This document shows, in pieces, positions 1 through 7,451 of a stretch of 64,000 nucleotides of DNA (positions within the stretch are counted from its first letter, which is position 1; the number at the start of each line of letters is the position of its first letter). Location of the stretch: contig OY969418.1 in NCBI GenBank assembly GCA_963699175.1, forward strand, positions 8,494,001 through 8,558,000, given 5' to 3'. This DNA comes from JACPYM01 sp963699175. Its GTDB lineage: Bacteria > Acidobacteriota > Blastocatellia > RBC074. The notes beneath the pieces are model-generated. The model was not told the DNA's origin. It searched no databases and was given only the letters and a program-made list of their open reading frames with translations. Made by a program: the position numbers and the translations under genes.

Positions 1-267
1 GAGTTGGAGAGCGACCGCTATAAAGATTGCTATCCGAAGAAGCTCGAATACATGGTCGAAGGCATGCGCGTGCGCAACACTGTGGACAAGACGATGCGTT
101 TCCTGCGCCGCATCCCGCGTGACCCGATGACCAACGGCACCGATTGGGGCTTCCACTCGACCGAAGACGATCCGAGCGGCGATTCGTGGGACGGCGAGAA
201 TATTTTTGACGTTTACACCAAGAGCCGTGAGAGCGCGTTGAACGGCACTAAGTACAAAGACTGGTAA
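1..267 (+). CDS. pseudopilin, C-terminal part (cut by window start)
   Basis: The reading frame is open from base 1 to the TAA at 265-267 and gives about 88 residues, so the gene begins outside the window. The piece contains the stretch FLRRIPRDPMTNGTDWG and later GDSWDGENIFDVYT, which resemble the C-terminal globular region of GspG-type pseudopilins (a processed secondary structure block with a PRDP turn before the last strands). The N-terminal methylation motif is not visible. The next gene starts one base after the stop codon and is also a pseudopilin, so the two are almost certainly co-transcribed as part of a type II secretion or type IV pilus cluster. Identification as a pilin-like protein is from motif memory and neighbourhood. 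Confidence 0.7.
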   Translation, partial: ELESDRYKDCYPKKLEYMVEGMRVRNTVDKTMRFLRRIPRDPMTNGTDWGFHSTEDDPSGDSWDGENIFDVYTKSRESALNGTKYKDW

Positions 268-268
268 G

Positions 269-715
269 ATGAATTTCAAAGCTCGCATCTCAAATTTGAG
301 ACGGCCCGGCCAAGCCGTCAAACAGACCTTGCGGCGGCAACGCGGCTTCACCTTTCTGGAGTTGCTGATCGTCATGACGATCCTGGCGATTCTGGCAGTA
401 GTGGCTATTCCAGTCTTTATGACCAACATCAAACGCGCGCGCGAAACCCGCTTGCAGCACGACCTGTACGTTATGCGCGAGGCGATTGACAAGTACACGG
501 TGGATAAAGAGAAAGCACCGGCCTCCTTGCAAGAGTTGGTAACCGGCGGTTACCTGCGCGCGTTGCCTGAAGACGCCATCACCCATTCCACCGAGACCTG
601 GCGCATCGAGATGGAAACCGAAACGCTCAGCCCCAACGTCTCGCCTGGTATCCGCGATGTGAAGAGCGGCGCCGAGGGGACAGATACCAACGGCAAGCCT
701 TATAGTGAGTACTGA
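269..715 (+). CDS. GspG/PilE-like pseudopilin
   Basis: This 148-residue protein has a long positively charged leader and then a classic type III (prepilin) signal: RRQRG followed by FTFLELLIV. Cleavage would fall between Gly26 and Phe27, and Glu31 is the conserved +5 glutamate. The hydrophobic helix continues to about residue 48, and the remainder is a small globular domain. Such proteins are cleaved and N-methylated by PilD/GspO peptidase and polymerise into a pseudopilus or pilus in the cell envelope. The leader of 26 residues is longer than usual. It follows the preceding pseudopilin by one base and precedes a PilM-like gene, which supports a secretion/pilus operon. It could belong to either a type II secretion system or a type IV pilus. 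Confidence 0.85.
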   Translation: MNFKARISNLRRPGQAVKQTLRRQRGFTFLELLIVMTILAILAVVAIPVFMTNIKRARETRLQHDLYVMREAIDKYTVDKEKAPASLQELVTGGYLRALPEDAITHSTETWRIEMETETLSPNVSPGIRDVKSGAEGTDTNGKPYSEY

Positions 716-724
716 CAATCTAAT

Positions 725-786
725 GATGAAGGATGAGTGATGAATGATGAATGCCTATTTTCATCATTCATCACTCATCCTTCATC
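725..786. repeat. 26-bp perfect inverted repeat upstream of pilM-like gene
   Basis: Bases 725-750 and 761-786 are perfect reverse complements, separated by a 10-base loop. The arm is built of short GATGA-type direct repeats (it begins GATGAAGGATGAGTGATGAA) rather than being self-palindromic. The right end is 10 bp before the ATG at 797. The stem would form in the transcript between the pseudopilin and pilM-like genes. Confidence 0.95.
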
Positions 787-796
787 CTTTCAACTT

Positions 797-1753
797 ATGT
801 CACAACCTAATGTTTTATCGAATATCTGGGGTCGGCTGACCGCGCCGGACTGGCCGCGCACGGCGCTCTCGATTGGCGAAACGCATCTCGCGCTGACCAC
901 TTTGCGCAAACGCGGCAGCGTCTTCGAGCCGAGCAACCTGGGCGTCTTGCGTCTGCCCAAAGGTTTGGTGCGCGCCCATTTCACCGAGCCAAACATTACG
1001 AGCGAAGCCGATCTGCTGGAAAAGATTCGTGAGACGGTGGCCCAGGCCGGGCATCGCCGTTTGCGCCGCATTGCCGTGGCCCTGCCAGCGGGCAGCGCGC
1101 GCAGCCTGGTCTTCACGCTCGAAAGCGTGCCGGACGAACGTCGCGAGTTGGCGCAGATGATCGAGTGGAAGGTCGAACGCAATCTGGGCGGTCGCGTCAG
1201 CGAGCTGCGCATCAATCATCAACGCCTGAGCGATTTCAACGGGCGCAGTCAGTGGCTTGTTTCAGCAATTCACGAGGATGTGCTCGCGCAATACGAACGC
1301 GTCTTCCGCGAACTAGGCTGGCAGACCGGGTTGATCTTGCCACAAGCCTTGGGCGAGGCGCAGTGGCTGATGCGCGCCGAGTTGCCCGACGATCAGGCGC
1401 TGGTCAGCTTGCGCGAGGACGGCTTTGACGCCGTGATTGTGCGCGGCACCGAGCCGATTCTGGTGCGCGAAGTCTCCTGCACACCGGAAGAGCGCGAAGA
1501 TGAATTTTTCCGCCTGCTGGTCTTCTACCGCGACCGCTTGATGCCGGAAGATGGCCAAGTCACTCTGTCGCGCTTGCTCACACTCGGCAATGCTTATGAT
1601 CAGCGCCGCTTCCGCGAGGTGCTGGCCTCGGCGTTGGAGAATGTCGCCATCATGCTCGACCCCGCGCAAATCGGCTTGCAGGTCGAGCCGAGCGCACCCT
1701 TCAAAGAATTTGCCGCAGCGGCGGGCTTGGCGACGCTGGCGTGGAATAACTAA
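797..1753 (+). CDS. PilM/GspL-like actin-fold pilus assembly protein
   Basis: The 318-residue product starts MSQPNVLSNIWGRL. It contains a region rich in LPAGSARSLVFTLESVP followed by MIEWKVERNLGG, a pattern found in PilM/EpsL-type actin-like cytoplasmic proteins, where a short loop tells the membrane subunits of the assembly platform where to bind. No membrane segment is visible, which fits PilM better than full-length GspL. An upstream in-frame ATG at 737 exists, but the extra residues are encoded by the inverted repeat at 725-786, so the ATG at 797 is preferred. It lies downstream of two pseudopilins. PilN/PilO/PilQ partners do not follow; a cytochrome gene does, so the cluster ends here or is rearranged. 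Confidence 0.6.
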   Translation: MSQPNVLSNIWGRLTAPDWPRTALSIGETHLALTTLRKRGSVFEPSNLGVLRLPKGLVRAHFTEPNITSEADLLEKIRETVAQAGHRRLRRIAVALPAGSARSLVFTLESVPDERRELAQMIEWKVERNLGGRVSELRINHQRLSDFNGRSQWLVSAIHEDVLAQYERVFRELGWQTGLILPQALGEAQWLMRAELPDDQALVSLREDGFDAVIVRGTEPILVREVSCTPEEREDEFFRLLVFYRDRLMPEDGQVTLSRLLTLGNAYDQRRFREVLASALENVAIMLDPAQIGLQVEPSAPFKEFAAAAGLATLAWNN

Positions 1754-1801
1754 GACGACCCAAGCAAAGAAATCATCGAGAAAGGCAATCATCAAGTAAT
1801 C

Positions 1802-2539
1802 ATGCAAACCCACGAGGGAGAATCACACACACATCATTGGCCGCGCCTGGCGCTAAGCTTGGGCACGCTGCTGCTCGCTTTCCAACTGCTCGCTTGCAAA
1901 AATTCAAGCGTAGTTTCAGAGAAGCCTTCCAGCGCCGTGAGCACGGCAACGCCGCAGGCAGGTGCGGCGACTGCGCCCAGCCCAGCGGGCACAACGACTA
2001 TGACCACGGCCAAAGCTTCTATTGCCGCGGTCAATCCGGATGCGGCCAACAATCCACAGGTCACGCCGCCGCCTGGCTCCAAACTGCGCCGCGTCGGCGA
2101 TTTTCCGATTGAGGTTGGCCCAGCCAAAATACCTACGCCGGCACCCGAACCTTTCAAAGCGCGTCCGACGCCGACAGTCGTAATGGAGAACGGCAAGATC
2201 AAGCAACAATGGCAAGCGCCCGCTGAAGCTGCCAGCTCGGCCAATCCAGTCAAAGGGCGCGCCGATGCTGCCCAGATCGGCCGAGAGTTGTATCTGCAAC
2301 GCTGCGCCGATTGTCACGGTAGGGAAGGCAAGGGCAACGGTTACCTCTCCGCGCAACTCAAGCGCGACGGCAAGACAGTGACACCTACCAACCTGACTAG
2401 CCAGATGGTGCAAGCCAACACCGATGGCGAACTGTTTTGGAAAATCACCAACGGCAGATCGCCAATGCCAGCCAACCGTGTGCGCTTTGACGATGAACAA
2501 CGCTGGTACATCGTGACCTATCTCCGCACGCTCAAATAA
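1802..2539 (+). CDS. c-type cytochrome lipoprotein
   Basis: A 245-residue exported lipoprotein. The signal peptide ends in the lipobox LLAC with Cys32 as the lipidation site. Residues 33-150 are a low-complexity, Pro/Ala/Thr-rich linker. The C-terminal 90 residues form a single cytochrome c domain: C168-A-D-C171-H172 binds heme, and the distal methionine is probably in the segment GRSPMPANR. The fold matches class I mono-heme cytochromes (cytochrome CBB3-like). It would sit on the outer face of the cytoplasmic membrane or in the outer membrane and shuttle electrons. It begins 48 bp after the PilM-like gene, so it may be in the same transcript, and it is followed by a strong terminator. Electron partners are not encoded nearby. 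Confidence 0.85.
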   Translation: MQTHEGESHTHHWPRLALSLGTLLLAFQLLACKNSSVVSEKPSSAVSTATPQAGAATAPSPAGTTTMTTAKASIAAVNPDAANNPQVTPPPGSKLRRVGDFPIEVGPAKIPTPAPEPFKARPTPTVVMENGKIKQQWQAPAEAASSANPVKGRADAAQIGRELYLQRCADCHGREGKGNGYLSAQLKRDGKTVTPTNLTSQMVQANTDGELFWKITNGRSPMPANRVRFDDEQRWYIVTYLRTLK

Positions 2540-2566
2540 TTGGTGGATAAAACAAATCGCTGTAAG

Positions 2567-2600
2567 GGCAGAGAAGTATGCTTCTCTGCCTGTTTCATTT
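2567..2600 (+). terminator. Rho-independent terminator after cytochrome gene
   Basis: A perfect 10-bp stem (2567-2576 with 2581-2590, GGCAGAGAAG/CTTCTCTGCC) closes a 4-base loop and is followed by TGTTTCATTTT. It lies 27 bp after the cytochrome stop codon. Confidence 0.85.
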
Positions 2601-2606
2601 TGGCAA

Positions 2607-2640
2607 TGAGCGGCCTGAATCAATTCGCTCAGGCCGCTCA
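2607..2640. repeat. 12-bp perfect hairpin
   Basis: Bases 2607-2618 and 2629-2640 (TGAGCGGCCTGA and its complement) form a perfect stem with a 10-base loop, just behind the terminator. There is no T-tract, so it is either a back-up structure or a small relative of the other palindromes in this window. Confidence 0.8.
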
Positions 2641-2790
2641 GGAAATTCCGATTGGCCACAACATCTGAAACGCGCTCCCCGCACGTAGAAGAAGATAAAC
2701 CGGCTCACTCAAAGTCAGCGCGGGGCTTCACGTCGGTGGAGTCTATTTTTTGAGTGAGATAAATGACGGCGAATAAACGAAGGTGTTCAG

Positions 2791-3573
2791 ATGACGCAGA
2801 GCGAGGCGAGAGAACTGATCCCATTGCACGCGCTGGGGGCGTTGGACGCGGCTACGGCAAGTGCTGTCGAAGACTATCTCGGCCAAGCGCCGCTTGAGGA
2901 GCGACGCGAAGCCGCCGAGTTCGGCGAAGTCGCCGCCCTCTTACCTTTTGCCTTGTTGTCGCCCAGCGTGTCGAACACGCTCAAAAATCAACTGCTCGAA
3001 CGCATCAGTGAGGATTTATCGGAACGCCAAACCACCAGCCAAGTTTTGGAGTTCAAACCAAAATCTCACGTAGAGGCGCGTCACTCATCCAGCTTCACGC
3101 AATGGCTAGCTATCGCGGCCTCGCTCATCCTGGCAGCCGCCAGTGCCTTTCTGTTTTGGCAAAACCGCCAATTGCGCGATGAACGCGCAACCATTGCACA
3201 ACAACTTCAAGATGCGCAGCACGAAATCAACCGCATGCTTGCGCCCAGCACGCGCATCATCACCTTGGGAGGCAAAGAAGCGCCCCAGGCCAGCGCCAAA
3301 TTAATCTGGGATACGACGCGCGCTGAGTGGGTGATGCAAGTATTCAACCTGCCTGCGCCGCCTGCTGGGATGGATTATCAACTTTGGTACGTGACACGGG
3401 ACGCCAAGATCAGCGCCGCCGTCTTTCGTCCGAATGCGCAGGGGCGTCACGAATTGCGCTTGTCACTGCCAGCCGGAATCGCATCGAACCTGGCGGCCAC
3501 CGCCGTCACGCTCGAACCCCAAGGCGGGTCGCCACAACCAACGGGCAAGTTCTATTTGCTTGCGCAGATTTAA
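2791..3573 (+). CDS. anti-sigma factor, RskA/anti-sigma-K family
   Basis: A 260-residue single-pass membrane protein. Residues 1-75 form the cytoplasmic anti-sigma domain (ELIPLHALGALDAATA is the typical start of the helix that holds the sigma factor). A transmembrane helix spans about 105-124, followed by a short coiled region and a periplasmic RskA C-terminal domain with the family signatures MQVFNLPAPPAGMDYQLWYV and GKFYLLAQI. Such proteins keep an ECF sigma factor inactive until the periplasmic part is degraded. No classic Zn ligands (HxxxCxxC) are visible in the N-terminal domain, as is usual for the RskA group. No ECF sigma factor gene lies on either side, so the partner must be encoded elsewhere. 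Its stop codon overlaps the stop of the convergent glycerophosphodiesterase gene. Confidence 0.8.
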   Translation: MTQSEARELIPLHALGALDAATASAVEDYLGQAPLEERREAAEFGEVAALLPFALLSPSVSNTLKNQLLERISEDLSERQTTSQVLEFKPKSHVEARHSSSFTQWLAIAASLILAAASAFLFWQNRQLRDERATIAQQLQDAQHEINRMLAPSTRIITLGGKEAPQASAKLIWDTTRAEWVMQVFNLPAPPAGMDYQLWYVTRDAKISAAVFRPNAQGRHELRLSLPAGIASNLAATAVTLEPQGGSPQPTGKFYLLAQI

Positions 3574-4292
3574 CGCGGCTGCCGCTGCAAATACGCGCGC
3601 AGGTGATCGGGGCGGTTTGTCACAATGCCGTCCACCGCGCAACGCCGCATCCGCGCGAACTGCTTTTCGGTATCCGCCGTCCAGACGTACAGCCTTTTGC
3701 CCGCTATCTTGACCCGCTTTGCCAAATAGCCGTAACACAATTCAACCTGCATACAGAGCACTTGATAATTGATTGCCTGTAAGCTGCGCCACGGAAAAGC
3801 CTCGCGATAACGCACCAGCGGATGCAAGGTTGATGTGCCCAAGATCACGCCCAACTCGACATCGCGTACCTCTTCGCCAAGCCGCTTCATCAACCCAACA
3901 TCAAAAGATGCGAGCAGCAGCGCGTCCTGACAATGCCGCGCGCGCATTGTTTGCAAGGTCGGCGCGGCGGCGCGCGGGTCTTTGATTTCCAAATAGAGCC
4001 GCACCTTGCCCGCTGTCAGGTCGAGCACTTCATCCAACGTCGGCACACACTCGCCTTTGCCAGCGTCTGCGCGTTTGATCTGTTCGAGCGTCAGTTGATC
4101 TACGCGGCCTCGCAAATTGGTAGTGTGGTCGAGCGTCGGATCGTGAATCACGACGACGTGGCCATCGGCAGTCGAGTGCAAATCCAACTCGATCATCTGC
4201 GCGCCCTGTTGAATGGCCAACTCGAAGGCGCGCAAAGTGTTTTCTGGTTCGTAGGCGGATGCGCCGCGATGGGCGATGATGAGTGGGGGCAT
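3570..4292 (-). CDS. glycerophosphodiester phosphodiesterase
   Basis: The 240-residue protein begins MPPLIIAHRGASAYEPENT, the signature of the GDPD TIM barrel. His8, Arg9 and Glu17 line the active site. IELDLH and VIHDPTLDHTT carry the metal-binding Glu/Asp and the second catalytic histidine. No signal peptide is present, so the enzyme should be cytoplasmic and release glycerol-3-phosphate and an alcohol from glycerophosphodiesters (UgpQ-type role in phospholipid recycling). A GTG at 4304 would add four residues, but the ATG at 4292 gives the canonical start. The 76-bp palindrome at 4311-4386 ends 18 bp upstream of that ATG. The gene converges on the anti-sigma gene with a 4-bp overlap of stop codons. 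Confidence 0.9.
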   Translation of the reverse strand: MPPLIIAHRGASAYEPENTLRAFELAIQQGAQMIELDLHSTADGHVVVIHDPTLDHTTNLRGRVDQLTLEQIKRADAGKGECVPTLDEVLDLTAGKVRLYLEIKDPRAAAPTLQTMRARHCQDALLLASFDVGLMKRLGEEVRDVELGVILGTSTLHPLVRYREAFPWRSLQAINYQVLCMQVELCYGYLAKRVKIAGKRLYVWTADTEKQFARMRRCAVDGIVTNRPDHLRAYLQRQPR

Positions 4293-4310
4293 AGTTGGTC
4301 GCACTGAGTA

Positions 4311-4386
4311 AGTACCGCGAGCGGTAGCGAGCGCGCTCCTGGAGTGAACTAGTGGCTGAAGCGTGCTAGCTACCGCTCGCGGTACT
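4311..4386. repeat. inverted-repeat element (AGTACC..GAGCGGTAGC type)
   Basis: An 18-bp perfect terminal inverted repeat (AGTACCGCGAGCGGTAGC at 4311-4328; complement at 4369-4386) flanks a 40-bp spacer. Each arm contains a small internal palindrome (ACCGC-GA-GCGGT). It fills almost the whole gap between a DUF1800 stop codon (4395) and the glycerophosphodiesterase start (4292). The arm shares AGTAC and GAGCGGTAGCGA with the imperfect element at 13316-13432. Confidence 0.95.
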
Positions 4387-4394
4387 GATTTGCC

Positions 4395-6557
4395 TCATTT
4401 CACCTGAAACTCCTGCGAGCCGAGAATCAGCCCCGCTAACCCACGGACCCACGGTTCTATGTACTTGCGCGCGGCGGCATCGTAAAAGTGGACTAGCATA
4501 GGATTGGCGCGCATCTCAGCGAGCACGCGCTGCAATTGGGCGCGCGTTTCGGTAGACACATCGCTGTGCACAAGCAGAGCAAGCAGTTGATTGAGCAACG
4601 CTGTTTGATCGTCCACCACTTCGGGCGCGACGAAACGAGCCAACTCGACACGCGTCCCGCTGCCCCCCTGAGTTTGCACGACGAACAGCGCAAAGTTCAT
4701 GCGTTCGAGCAGCGTCGCGCTGTTCAGCCAGCGCGCGGACTCTTCCGAATAACCGGTCGGCGGCACGCATTGATAAAGCGGCTCGCCCATCCGCTGTAGC
4801 CATTGCACGAGCGCCATCCCGTCACTCGTTGCGCCCGTCGCGCGCAAGGTGGACGCAGTAAGGTCTAGCGGCGATTTGATCTTGTTGCGGTAGTACCTGG
4901 GCGAATAAAACTCCGGTGAGGTCAGAATCGCGCGCACCACTTCGCGAATGTCGCCATCGGTTTTGGTGAAGACAGCGGCGATACGATCAACCAACGCGGT
5001 TGGAGGCTCGTCGGCGACAAAACGCTGGCAGAGCTTGTATGAAATAAAGCGCGCCGTCGAAGGATGGTGTGCCAGCAGATCGAGCACACGCAACCCGTCT
5101 TCAATGCCGCCGCCCGGTGCGATGCGGTGGCCCAGCACAATCTTCTCGTTGCGGTCGTGCATGCGTGGACGGAAGACGAAGGCAATATTCGGCTGCTGCA
5201 TGACCGTCCAACCCGTCAAACAGCGCGCCACCGCAATCACGTCCTCCTGCGTATAGCCGCCATCCACGCCGAGCGTGTGCAACTCCAACAACTCACGCCC
5301 ATAGTTTTCATTCAAGCCCGGACGCCGCGCGGGTTGTGGCGGCGCCAACGTCGGTTGAGGATTGTTCGCGCCTTCTCTGCGCGGTGGCGGCGGCGGCGGT
5401 TCGGCCTGGCTCTGAAAATTATCCAGGTAGTGAAGCATGGCCGGACTTTGCGCCGTAGCGACGAGCAAGTCTTTGAATTTGCCGAGCGCGTACGGGCGAA
5501 TCGTGTCGCGCTCATACGAAGTGGCGAGCCAGCGGATGTTGTCTTTGTTGGCGTAAACGTTGAAGTGATTGAACCAAAAATCAACCATCACCTCTTGCAA
5601 CTGGCGCTCGCTGAAAACGGCACGCAACAGTTTGGCTTGTTGCAATTCAATCATCGGCTGCTGCGGGTTGCGTAGCGGCGGGGCTGGAGTGGCCACCGGG
5701 CGAGGAGTTTGAACGACCTCAGGCTTTTTCTCGCCTTCTTTTTGTTTCTCCGTCTCGCCTTCTTTGTTCATCACTGGCGCAGGTGCCGGTGTTGGTGTTG
5801 GACTTGGGCGTGGCGGCGGTGGCGGCATAAAGCCCTGCACCATTTCCGGCGCGGACATTTGCAGAGTGTTCAACGCCAGCAGCGGCTTGGCCAGCAAGTC
5901 ATCGCTCACATCTTCAGGATGCAATTGTTCGTCGAGATAACGTTCGAGACCCATTTGCCGCACCCGCTCAATGTCACCGGGCCGGGGGCCAAAGCCTGCG
6001 CGGTTGAGCAGATGCAAAATCTTTTGCTCCTCGGTCAGCGCGGGTTGCGCTGCTGCCGCGCGGCGATTGCGTGTGGTGCTGGTCGTGGCTGCTACAGCCG
6101 GCTGCGCTATCAAACGCTCGCCAGCCGCAAGCGGGCCAGTTGGCAGCACGGGCTTGAGCGGCGCAATCGGCGAACCCTGCGGTGGCGGTTGCGCCGCCAG
6201 CATGCCGCGCAGCCGGTTTTGCTGTTCAGGATTGAGCGTAGGCATTAACTCATTAAGCGCCGCGCGCCGCTCACGCTCGAACTGCGCGCGCAACTCGCCG
6301 AGACGTGGGCTGCCGGGCGGCAGATTGCTCGCCTCGCGTTGCAGTTGTTCGACCCGCGGGCGATGCGCGGCGATCAATTCGCGCAGCTTGGTGCTTTGCT
6401 CTGACGTGAGCTGTAGATTCCGATTCACATCGTCCACCATACGCGCTTCATCGAAAGGCGGAAGCTGCTGCGCGGCGAACGGCAGCGCGACCGCCAGCGC
6501 AAGCAGGCCAAACGATAAAAGCAAGTAGCGAAAACGCGCGGTCAGGTAGTTGCTCAT
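4395..6557 (-). CDS. Spy-like N-terminus fused to DUF1800 protein
   Basis: A 720-residue exported protein. The start at 6557 is supported by AAGGAG at 6565-6570; the longer open frame up to 6758 overlaps the divergent gene. The signal peptide ends near PFAAQQ. Residues of about 30-110 contain the LTSEQSTKLRELIAAH and TLNPEQQNRLRGML motifs, like LTxxQ repeats of Spy/CpxP periplasmic chaperones. A DUF1800 domain follows (ILHLLNRAGFGPRPGDIERV, later NENYGRELLELHTLGVDGGY and VARCLTGWT), interrupted by two proline-rich linkers. DUF1800 proteins are exported and usually pair with DUF1501, but none is adjacent here. The biochemical role of DUF1800 is unknown. The fusion suggests an envelope-folding or stress-sensing function, which is inference. 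Confidence 0.85.
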   Translation of the reverse strand: MSNYLTARFRYLLLSFGLLALAVALPFAAQQLPPFDEARMVDDVNRNLQLTSEQSTKLRELIAAHRPRVEQLQREASNLPPGSPRLGELRAQFERERRAALNELMPTLNPEQQNRLRGMLAAQPPPQGSPIAPLKPVLPTGPLAAGERLIAQPAVAATTSTTRNRRAAAAQPALTEEQKILHLLNRAGFGPRPGDIERVRQMGLERYLDEQLHPEDVSDDLLAKPLLALNTLQMSAPEMVQGFMPPPPPRPSPTPTPAPAPVMNKEGETEKQKEGEKKPEVVQTPRPVATPAPPLRNPQQPMIELQQAKLLRAVFSERQLQEVMVDFWFNHFNVYANKDNIRWLATSYERDTIRPYALGKFKDLLVATAQSPAMLHYLDNFQSQAEPPPPPPRREGANNPQPTLAPPQPARRPGLNENYGRELLELHTLGVDGGYTQEDVIAVARCLTGWTVMQQPNIAFVFRPRMHDRNEKIVLGHRIAPGGGIEDGLRVLDLLAHHPSTARFISYKLCQRFVADEPPTALVDRIAAVFTKTDGDIREVVRAILTSPEFYSPRYYRNKIKSPLDLTASTLRATGATSDGMALVQWLQRMGEPLYQCVPPTGYSEESARWLNSATLLERMNFALFVVQTQGGSGTRVELARFVAPEVVDDQTALLNQLLALLVHSDVSTETRAQLQRVLAEMRANPMLVHFYDAAARKYIEPWVRGLAGLILGSQEFQVK

Positions 6558-6687
6558 CTCGAATCTCCTTTGCAGCGTGGGTGTGTGCGAAGACGCGCGT
6601 ATCTTAGCACCAGCCAGGGTAACGTAGTAAGCGCGTTCCGAATGTTGAAGCGCGTCGCTCGATTGAGTAAGCTGTCTCGCGCTTACG

Positions 6688-7440
6688 ATGTTCACAATGC
6701 AACCCGCCCAAACCGAAGAGAACCGCGCAAACGAGCGTGCTACTGACTGGCTCGACAAGCTCTATGTGTTTGCCAGCCTTGAGCAATACACCTTCAAACA
6801 ACGGCTGATCATTCGCGCAGCAGGTCTCGCGCTCTACTGGTTGATTCGCACAATTGGCGCGACGCTGCGCTTCGAGGTGCACGGCTGGGAACATCACACC
6901 GAAACGGAGCCGCTGGTCTACAGCTTCTGGCACAACCGCATTCCGATTGCGACTTACTTCTGGCGGCGGCGCGGCATCTTGGTGATGTCGTCGCAGAGCT
7001 TCGATTCCGAATACATCGCGCGCTTTATTCAACGCTTCGGTTACGGCGCGGCCAAAGGCAGTTCGACGCGTGGGGCCCGCGCCGGGTTGATTCAGATGAT
7101 CCGCGCCGTGCGTGCAGGCAAGAGCGCCGCCTTTACCGTAGATGGCCCGCGCGGGCCGATTTATCAAGCCAAGCCCGGCGCGGTGATGTTGGCGGCCAAA
7201 GCAGGCGCGGCGCTCTTGCCGTTTTCGATTTCGTTGACGCGTCGCTGGCGGCTCCCGAGTTGGGACGGCTTAGAAATTCCGCAGCCATTTGCGAAGGCAG
7301 TCGTGGTGATTGGCGAACGGATATATGTGCCTGAAGACGCAGGCAATGATGAGCAGCAGCACCAAAGGTTGCAGCGCGTCTTAGAGGAATTGCGCGAGCG
7401 CAGCGACAAGCTGGTTGGAAAAGGAATAGGCGATAGTTAG
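6688..7440 (+). CDS. lysophospholipid acyltransferase, DUF374 family
   Basis: The 250-residue product carries the two signatures of the DUF374 branch of glycerolipid acyltransferases: SFWHNRIPIATYFW (the His corresponds to the catalytic His of the HxxxxD-type motif) and FTVDGPRGPIYQAKPG (phosphate-binding block). One amphipathic or membrane-associated helix occurs near residues 45-60 (ALYWLIRTIGATLRF). Such enzymes transfer an acyl chain to a lysophospholipid or lipid A precursor at the inner face of the membrane. A second ATG at 6697 is possible. The gene is divergent from the DUF1800 gene with a 130-bp gap and convergent with the glycosyltransferase gene, which ends 11 bp away. The two may both act on lipid A or envelope lipids. 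Confidence 0.8.
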   Translation: MFTMQPAQTEENRANERATDWLDKLYVFASLEQYTFKQRLIIRAAGLALYWLIRTIGATLRFEVHGWEHHTETEPLVYSFWHNRIPIATYFWRRRGILVMSSQSFDSEYIARFIQRFGYGAAKGSSTRGARAGLIQMIRAVRAGKSAAFTVDGPRGPIYQAKPGAVMLAAKAGAALLPFSISLTRRWRLPSWDGLEIPQPFAKAVVVIGERIYVPEDAGNDEQQHQRLQRVLEELRERSDKLVGKGIGDS

Positions 7441-7451
7441 TCGTGGCAGTT

